From Maylandia zebra (Eukaryota > Chordata > Actinopteri > Cichliformes > Cichlidae), in the NCBI RefSeq assembly GCF_041146795.1, contig NC_135187.1, positions 20,678,556 to 20,742,555 on the forward strand: a DNA stretch of 64,000 bases, written 5' to 3'. The notes beneath the pieces were generated by a model that did not search any database, was not told where the DNA came from, and saw nothing but the letters and a program-made list of their open reading frames with translations. A program made the translations under genes and the position numbers. This document shows positions 56,718-64,000 of this stretch, one piece after another; the stretch's first letter is position 1, and every line of letters starts with the position of its first letter.

Positions 56718-57080
56718 CTGCAGTGTATCTGAGTCACATATAAACCAAGTTTAGGTGGAGTTTATTTTCGTTATGCTGACTTTTTCGTACTGGGTACTAG
56801 CTAGCATGACGGGGTTTCTATACAGCTGGGTCGGTGCTATGTTACTGATGTTGAACTTTATATTGTTCATAGGTTAATTATTAGAGTGGCCAACCGTCCC
56901 GTAAAAAACAGAATCGTCTCGTATTCAGAGAAAATATTACGGGTTTCATATTGAGGTGAAAAGGAACATTTTGTCCCGGACTTCAGCTACAATGAAAAAG
57001 ACACAAAGCTGGAGTTATTCTGTGTTTACGCTGCACAGCTGCTTCTTCTTCTCTCATCCTCTCACCCTCCCTCTATGGAA

Positions 57081-57337
57081 CGCCAGGACTGCCATAATGA
57101 ATTAATTAAATACACCATTAAATAATTAATTAAATGTGTCAATAATTAATTAAATGTGGAATTAATTAATTAAATAAATAGTTATGACACATGTAATTAA
57201 TTAATTATTGACACATTTAATTAATTATTTATGTATTTCACATTTTAATTAATTATTGACACATTTAATTAATTATTGACACATTTAATTAATTATTTAA
57301 TGATATATTTATTTATTTCATTTTGGCAGTCCTGGCG
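57081..57337. mobile_element. AT-rich palindromic MITE with TAATTAATT repeats
   Basis: Perfect 14-bp inverted ends CGCCAGGACTGCCA and TGGCAGTCCTGGCG enclose about 230 bp made almost wholly of TTAATTAATTATTGACACA-like units in both orientations. It does not code. Confidence 0.8.
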
Positions 57338-57490
57338 CCTGGCTCTCATCATGAAATAATTTTATCTGTCAGCCTCACCCATCAAACTCAGGGGGCGGGG
57401 TTAACGCTGATCGAGTCAAAACCATTGCTTTGGCCTGGTGGCCATTGTTTCTAGCACACAACAACCGGCAAGTGGAAGCTAACAGAACTG

Positions 57491-59050
57491 GGGCCCGTTC
57501 TTCGTACGTCGCTTACTACATCCAAGATCAAATGACACATCCAAGACCAAACCATCGCGCTAACCGTGAGCTCGCTAATCCGGTTCTCCGAACACACCTG
57601 CTGTTGACGATTAGTACAGCTGGATGAAGTAATGTGAGATCACTGGGTGTCGTAAAAGGGGCTACGCATCGATAGTAGAAACATTGATCGGCAACCCTCT
57701 GATTGGTCGGCGAAAATGTCGAAGGAGCGCGCTCGGTATTTTTCGGCAGCAGAGCAAGAACTCTTGAGTGAGGGATTTCAGGAGTTTCAGAGTTTAATCA
57801 GAACGCAAAGGAACACTGTAAAGGCTGCAAAAGCAAGGAGAGAGGGCTGGCAGAAAGTTGCTGACAAATTAAACTCGTAAGTAATTTAATAATAACAATA
57901 ATAATGGAGTGGATTTATATAGCGCTTTCCAAGGCACCCAAAGCGCTTTACAATAGCACTATTCAGTCACTCTCACATTCACACACTGGTGGAGGCAGCT
58001 ACAGGTGTAGCCACAGCTGCCCTGGGGCAGACTGACAGAAGCCAGGCTGCCATATCGCGCCATCGGCCCCTCTGGCCAACACCAGCAGGCGGTAGGGTAG
58101 ATTTATTATATTACACTATATTATCCAATATTATATTACATTATATTATATTATGTTATATTATATCCCCTTTCACATCAGAGCCACAACAGGACCCACT
58201 AGAACATGGGAACAAGTAAAAGTGAAATATAAGAATATTCTACAGAATGGTAATATTTATCACTTATATTGCTTTTCGTCTCTTGGAAAGAGACCCTGGA
58301 ATAATCTGTTTGTTTGTTCATAACAGCAACCAAGAAAAGGGCAGAGCACAAAAAGACAGGTGGTGGTCCTGCACCCCCTCGTCAACAAGTTGGTTAAGTG
58401 AATAATACCCTCACGGGAATATCGATATCTCTCTATGAGCACACTGTCGCGCTGAGCTAAAGGATCCTGTCTATCCCGCAATATACGCTGAATTCTGAGG
58501 ACTCTCCTTATCAATCTTGCACCTTCCGCAATGGGTGGCTCGCGTATACGGACAGGACATGACTGCGACAGGCTTCCCAAATCCACCTTCGCTTTTATAG
58601 CCGTGGTCTCTCATCTTGATTACACGAAGTAATTTGCAATTGCTACTCTGAAATATGAATTACATCTGTAATAATCACATACATGTAATAGAATGATTAA
58701 TAGTACATTTCCCTTTTTTAGGAAATGACCTGTATGTATCTGTGTGAAATCAATAACAGGATCAAGTGCTGTATTATCTTTAGTTACATTGATGTTTTTT
58801 ATTTATGGTGAAACAGTGGTGGAATATCGCTGTTGCTTTCGTATAAATGAAGCGGACATACCTGCGTGGCCGCGATCTAATCCTGTTTACACAAAGTAAA
58901 CCTGCTCCCGAGCAGGTTTACGCTTACGGCTCTGTTGCTATGACAGCAAGTCCCGGATGAGCTTCGGGGAACCGAACGATCCAAGATCACGCGAAATCGT
59001 CAACAATCTAATCCAGCTAACTTACTTAGCGAGGTACGAAGAACGGGCCC
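57491..59050. mobile_element. PIF/Harbinger element, internally deleted, copy 2 (inverted)
   Basis: It has the same TIRs and length (1560 bp) as 55162-56717 but the opposite orientation, flanked by CTG (57488-57490 and 59051-59053). On plus, the Myb-like protein starts at ATG 57716 (MSKERARYFSAAEQEL), has a donor at about 57879 and a second exon near 58182-58250 (GPTRTWEQVKVKYKNIL). The transposase start is on minus (58586-58390, IERYRYSREGIIHL). The same tRNA-like repeat sits in the intron, so that insertion predates the split of the copies. Confidence 0.85.
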
Positions 59051-60840
59051 CTGAACTTTGAAAAACCCTGTTTTTAGCCGAGAATGTAGTGGTTTAATCT
59101 TCATGTGTCTGGTCGGTTTGTCAAGATACAGCCTCTTTGCAAAAGTGCTTCGATGATTTCGGAGATGTCTCCCCAGTCTCACGGCAAAGCGTGGGATAGA
59201 CCCACCGACAAAGCGCAGGCCCCGGCACACAGCTGTAATAACCCCCGCTGACTTCTTTTACTGAGGTTATATTTATCGGTGTTTTATTTCCTGATGTTCT
59301 TATGTGTCCTACGTGTTTCAGTCGCCAATTCTGAATTATAACTAACATTAAAAAAATGTTTAAGGAGGAGAGAGAGCAAATAAATCTGTTTAACATCTGA
59401 TCTTTGGGTTTTTGTTCAGTAATCAGCGTGACCTGTGTATAACCGCATAAAAGAGATAACGTTGGTGTTTCCGTCATGTAGTAACTGCTGGCTTTAACTG
59501 TACAAAGGTTGTTCGACACTATGAAACACATACAGACTTCATGATGTTCGGCTAATATTTTTATTGTGAATATTAATCATGAGGGTAAACGGCCCTGTAC
59601 ACCACGGAGCGAGGTCAGCATATCCACGATATCCTCAGCTCCATGAGTTAACACAAAGTTTCCCAGCTGACTATCTAACTGCCAACTATTCCAGAGACGT
59701 GAAAATATACAGCATAAAGAAAAGTGTAAGAGACTCAGCAGCAGATTAGAATAACAGTTATAGATTTAATAAATCACCAAATGAATCCAAGAAACGAGCA
59801 AACCTGTTCCGACAATTTGAGTTTGTATTCCCTCAGCTGCAGACTCGCTGCTGTTTAAATGTTTGAAAAGGAAGATTAGATATAAACAAACGTCAAACAT
59901 AGACTCAGTCTGCCTTCACATTTGATATGAGGCCAGCACGTATAGTGGCTGTGTCCTGTTTTAAGATCATACATGTAAAATTGTTGTCTGACCTCCGTCG
60001 ATCCAGCCGCTCAGAGTCCGTGATTACCATGGTTACTGCATAAGCAGCTATAATGTTAACAGCTGGCACTGAGAAAACCTACCGGCAGCATGGGTGTTTA
60101 TGTTTTTCATTGCAAAAGAACTGTCTGAATGGTTAACTGAAGTTAACTTGGATAAATTATAATTAAGGAGTATCACAGATAACGCCTACGTGAGCTGTGA
60201 GACTGTTCACTACACTGAAATCAGCAGGCTATTACTGAAATACACGTGCTATATCATAAACTATGATATAAATAGGGAGGTCCTATTAACATGTTTAGTT
60301 TTAAAGGACACCTTCCTGCCTTTAGTCTCCTTCATGAGCAGTATTAGTTTTCTTCCAACATCCAGAAGTCTGCACGATGTGTTTCATAGTTTGTAACAAG
60401 CCTTTGACAGGTAAACATAACATGACCGAAAAAGCCAAAAAAAAAAAAAAAAAAAAAGAGAGAGAGAGAGAGTGTTGACATAAGAAGAGAAAATGCTCTC
60501 AATTATGGAGACAGACAAATGGTTCATTTATGGTTGATGTGTGTTTATTCCTCCCTAAATATCGTCGGTGAAGTTCGCCATGCATGTCAGATTTTCCTGC
60601 GCATTTTTATACCTCTGCCAACAGAGAGAGAAAAAAAATCACATTCTAACAGACAGCTGGTGCTTAGAATACAGTTGAATAACTATTAAAAAACAGATGA
60701 TATTTAGATGATAGTTCAGTCTAATACATGTGCCAGTGAACCATTAAACGTCTGTGAAACTATGCAGTTATGAAATGTTGCACACTTGGATTAAAATGAA
60801 TTGAAACCAGTGTGGCTTTGTGAGTTCGCCTTTACTGCAT
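59051..60840. other. No gene recognised
   Basis: Moderately GC-mixed sequence with short frames. The minus frame at 59531-59121 (136 codons) has no recognised domain or paralog here. A poly-A plus (GA)n run lies near 60437-60472. The far end may include the outer edge of the Gypsy LTR. Confidence 0.4.
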
Positions 60841-61581
60841 CTGCAAATATATACATGGACATAGCACAACGTTACACACTTTTGCAGTCTCACACAACTC
60901 TTATAGGCGCACTGCCTTATGGGTAGTCTTTAAACTCAAATCACTAATATTTCTTACAGTGTAACAATGAAATAAACATAAACAAAAGATAGTGTGATCC
61001 ACCAGTCTATATCTGCTGTGATTACAGCCCGGTACAGGTATAAATCCACAAAAGTGCCACGAGGTTTCCGCACAAACTAATGAATTAGATCTAGCTGCTA
61101 ATCGTTAGCATCACGGCTAATTCACATCGCTACCAATAACTTATACACTAATGACACATAGTGGAGATTAACGGCCAACTTTCCCACATTCTCTGCAACC
61201 CCGTGGACTCATCTGTAGATACATTTTAAGTTATTTACCATCTTGTATCTGCTTACCTGCAAATATATACATACATATACATATACACACTTTTGCAGTC
61301 TCACACAACTCTTATAGGCGCACTGCCTTATGGGTAGTGGCTGGCTTATTTACTCCCGCTAGAGCTGCTCATTTTAGGGGATACTCCCTCTTGTGGTGTA
61401 ATGGAGGAATAACTACGCTTCCTGCACTATGTCATTTTTGGAGACTGGGGCACACATTATTTTACCACAATCAAAGAAAATACAGATTTGAACAATCAGA
61501 CCATTTAACTAACTATAATATTGTCACTAAAGATTATGGGGGGTGTCTTGTTTTGTCCACAATGTCTTTCTTGTCCTTACA
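60841..61581 (-). mobile_element. Ty3/Gypsy 3' LTR (fossil), outer edge uncertain
   Basis: On minus, a purine tract (GAGGGGAGAG) is followed at 61581 by TG, the usual start of a 3' LTR. The outer end is not resolved; about 60840 is a guess. Two direct copies of an 80-bp segment with CCTATAAGAGTTG (61258-61338 and 60842-60925) lie inside. The matching 5' LTR is beyond the window, so age cannot be judged from LTR divergence. Confidence 0.5.
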
Positions 61582-62030
61582 CTCTCCCCTCAAAAAGTTA
61601 ATGGCGTCCCGACATTCTACCAATATCAGTCCTTATGTGGCAACTATACATTGCTTGTAGGAGGCTACATCCCTTTAGGAGTCAGAGTTCAGCATCACTG
61701 CTAGCCACAGTGAAACACATGACATGTATCTCCCCTTCATGTCATATGCCGCAGCAGGTGTTATTGTGCACGATAACAGTCCACTGCTTTTCCATCCATA
61801 TCACGGGTATCTGCATCTTTACTGAGTAAGGTGCTCTCACCTGGACATAACCTCGCTACATAACATAGGGTGCCATTCTCATAACAGGTCATTACACTAA
61901 CTCTTCTTTATGGCTAACAAAACAGAATTAACATTTCTATTCTTCTAATAAAGCATTAATAAAAACCTGAAAATGTAACTGTTATAACTGCTTTACTGCA
62001 ATATGTAATGTATGACTGTGTCTGAGGTAC

Positions 62031-64000
62031 TTATTCAAGTGCTAATGTTGGCTGTCCTAACTTGTGGTAAGTAAACATTAGCTTTTGTTTTCTCATTCTG
62101 AAAGGATACTTTTTCACACTGACAGGTGACTGGTCAGTGTCCTCTTGGTCACTGCACTCCATCTCAAGCTGGTGCGTCTGCTCTGTGTCTTTATTGTTCT
62201 CTTGTGCCTCTGTATCCTTGTCATGCTGGTCGCGTTGGTGTTCTATATCGTTCACACCCAGATTCTCTTCTTCGCAATCCTCCTGGTGTTCCATGTCATT
62301 GTCATCACAGAGATCCTCCCTACTGCCTGCTCCACTTTCTGCATTGAACTCTGGTGCTTCTGTCCACCAGGACTGTCTACCACGTTCCCCTTGTTCCGTT
62401 GACAGTCCTCTGATTGCTCTCCATTCATCTTCATCCTCTGAACTGTCCTCTTGCTCATGCCGCTCATGTCTGTCCTTGTTGTTTTTCTGTTTTTGCTTTC
62501 CCAGTTCTGCATGTGAGTTGACTTTTTCGACTGGCAAGAAGTCACACGGCAGCAGGAGGTTCCTGTGGACGACTCTGACACGTCCCTTGCCATTTTCTGG
62601 CTTAATTTCATATACTGGGCTCTCCTTATGTTTCCTTTGTGTCACCTGAAACACCTGGTCCTCCCAGAGGGATCTCAGTTTCCCTGGTCCTCCCTTCTCA
62701 CCAAAATTCCGGACCAGTACTCTGCACCCTGGGTACAGCTCTGCGCCATGTGTTTTTCTGTCATAGAGCACTTTCCCCCGTCGACTCTCCTTACAGGCTG
62801 TCGCTGAGGCCAGTTTGTAAGCGTCCTGCATGCGAATCTTCCACTTCTCAGCATAGTCTTGATGAGAAGGGCTTTGGTCATTAGCTGTGAGACCAAAAAT
62901 CATATCAATGGGGAGTCTGGGGTTTCTCCCAAACAAGAGGAAATAAGGTGCATATCCAGTAGCCTCGCTGCGCGTACAGTTGTACGCATGGACCACCTTT
63001 GTCAGGGATGCCTTCCAGTCTGCTTTTGCTCCCTCTGGAAGGTTCCGAAGCATGGCCAGCAGTGTCCTATTGAACCTTTCTACCTGACCATTTCCCTGGG
63101 GGTGGTATGGTGTGGTTCTGGATCCCTTGACTCCACTGTATCCCTCCAGCTTGGCAAAGAGTTTGTTTTCGAACTCTCTTCCCTGGTCATGATGGAGCCA
63201 TGTGGGAAAACCAAACTTCAACACGAAGTCTCCAAATATTTTTTCTGCCGCTGTTTTGGCACTTTTATCTCTGCAGGGATAAGCCTGAGCAAATCATGTA
63301 AAGTGGTCCATGGCCACGAGGATATACTCATACCCTCCCTTACATTTCTCCAAATGTAGAAAATCAATGGAGACCAGCTCAAACGGGTACGTTGTAGTGA
63401 TATTGATCAGTGGGGCTCTGGTGGGCTTGTGGGGACGCTTGTTTTTTAGACAGCTACACACCTGTGTTATGTAGTGCTCCACGTCCTTCTGCATGTGAGG
63501 CCAGTAAAAGCGATCCCGAATGAGGGCCAAAACTCTCTCCACCCCCAAGTGACCCATGTCTTCATGTAGTTCTTTATAAATGAGCGAATGGAACTTCTTA
63601 GGCAGGAGTAGCTGTGTTCGGCTCAGTGTTTTCCTGTACAGTAAACCATCCTTATCAAGGTGCAGTTTCTGTTTTTCCCTTGCCAGGGCAGCGATCTCCT
63701 TGTTGCATGCCTGTTTTCTGCCTTTTGGCCACCGATTAGAGATGACATACTTCAGGACTTCCCCGATCACAGGATCCTCTTTTTGTGCATCTCTTAAGTT
63801 TGCCTTAGGGATTTCCAGACCTGACATCCCTACCTCCTCACTTTGCTCTGCTACCACAGTTGAGATGTTTAACGGGCAGAGCCAGGGTTCACTTCCCTGC
63901 AGCTGAACAGCCAGAGCCTGAGTCACGCTGTTTAGGACCTCAGGTGTCACTGCTTCTGTACACGTTTGTATGTAGTGTTCCATATCCAAGGGCATTCGTG
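62031..64000 (-). mobile_element. Ty3/Gypsy pol, integrase end (fossil, runs off window)
   Basis: Read on minus, the sequence carries the end of a Ty3/Gypsy polyprotein: the zinc-binding HHCC region (GHLGVERVLALIRDRFYWP), the integrase core with FELVSIDFLHLE, HDQGREFEN and TPYHPQGNGQVERFNRTL, and a C-terminal part ending in a charged tail. Reverse transcriptase, gag and the 5' LTR lie outside. The visible part is largely preserved with about one break, suggesting a fairly recent insertion. Family assignment rests on integrase motifs. Confidence 0.85.

Larger units (their letters stand above)
54852..57490. mobile_element. hAT-like sequence interrupted by Harbinger and a MITE
   Basis: It starts CAGTGTTGGGACTAATGCG with TAACACGTTACAGTAAC-like repeats. 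From 54990 to 55161 and 56718 to 57070 it is the reverse complement of parts of 3549-6253, so a related element lies here in the other orientation. Harbinger (55162-56717) and an AT-rich MITE (57081-57337) are inserted in it. Its true right end is unclear. Confidence 0.55.

Noticed and set aside
57081-57337. CRISPR-like or satellite array of AT-rich repeats
   Set aside because: Units are unequal, have no unique spacers, and perfect inverted ends identify it as a MITE in a vertebrate genome.
59121-59531. Minus-strand 136-codon frame
   Set aside because: No recognised domain, no neighbouring exons and no paralog in the window; too weak to call a gene.
62137-62649. Plus-strand serine-rich 170-codon frame near the right end
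   Set aside because: It is the antisense shadow of the Gypsy polyprotein tail.

Overview
The window looks like teleost fish DNA, probably a percomorph and possibly a cichlid. That is inferred from spliced genes with AT-rich introns, from the repeats (Rex1, L2-type tails, Tc1-like, Harbinger, hAT, THAP/SWIM transposons, Penelope, Ty3/Gypsy) and from the secreted lectin family. No rRNA, true tRNA, CRISPR array or prokaryotic operon is present.

The host content is a same-strand tandem array of small secreted C-type lectins of the fish ladderlectin / lactose-binding lectin / nattectin type. Six copies look intact: L1 1838-3245, L2 18960-20086, L3 31210-32393, L4 34541-35470, L5 45813-46923 and L6 53093-53951. 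Each has an 88-nt leader exon, one phase-1 intron and a single exon holding the whole lectin domain. Around them lie debris: orphan leader exons (9764, 16024), short decoy leader ORFs behind complete-looking promoters (1400, 15542, 34173), lectin-domain fragments (36258, 40041, 44439) and an intronless lectin pseudogene split by a LINE (47036-49399). Promoters are strongly conserved, with TGATGTCA or TGATATCA 38-40 bp before TATAAAA. Copies alternate between EPN (mannose-type) and QPD (galactose-type) sugar-site motifs, and they differ most in the sugar-binding loop.

The most interesting signal is how the single intron arose. Its first bases still read in frame as the start of a lectin domain. 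The donor GT lies in Gly-Asn codons (GGT AAC) and the acceptor AG lies in Ser-Asp codons (TCA GAT). The intronless pseudogene carries both motifs in one unbroken stretch. This fits intron creation by internal duplication of a leader-lectin exon.

Between the genes lie nested transposons, many dated relative to one another by target-site duplications and by paralogous empty sites inside the window. 3549-6253 is a hAT element. 10564-14545 is a hAT element holding a MITE, a Tc1 relic and a Harbinger element. 23785-31043 is the split L3 upstream region: a Tc1 relic, then Rex1, and inside Rex1 two abutting THAP/SWIM (ISL2EU-like) transposons, the larger with an unbroken transposase. 38685-40010 is an old LTR holding a hAT element. 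41211-42066 is a Penelope-like fragment. 54148-59050 is hAT-like sequence with two inverted Harbinger copies. 60840-64000 is the end of a fossil Ty3/Gypsy element on the minus strand.

Large blocks of the array are duplicated (14.7-16.4 kb with 33.2-34.95 kb; 21.05-21.95 kb with 37.3-38.47 kb), so the locus appears to have grown by repeated unequal exchange plus transposon insertion.
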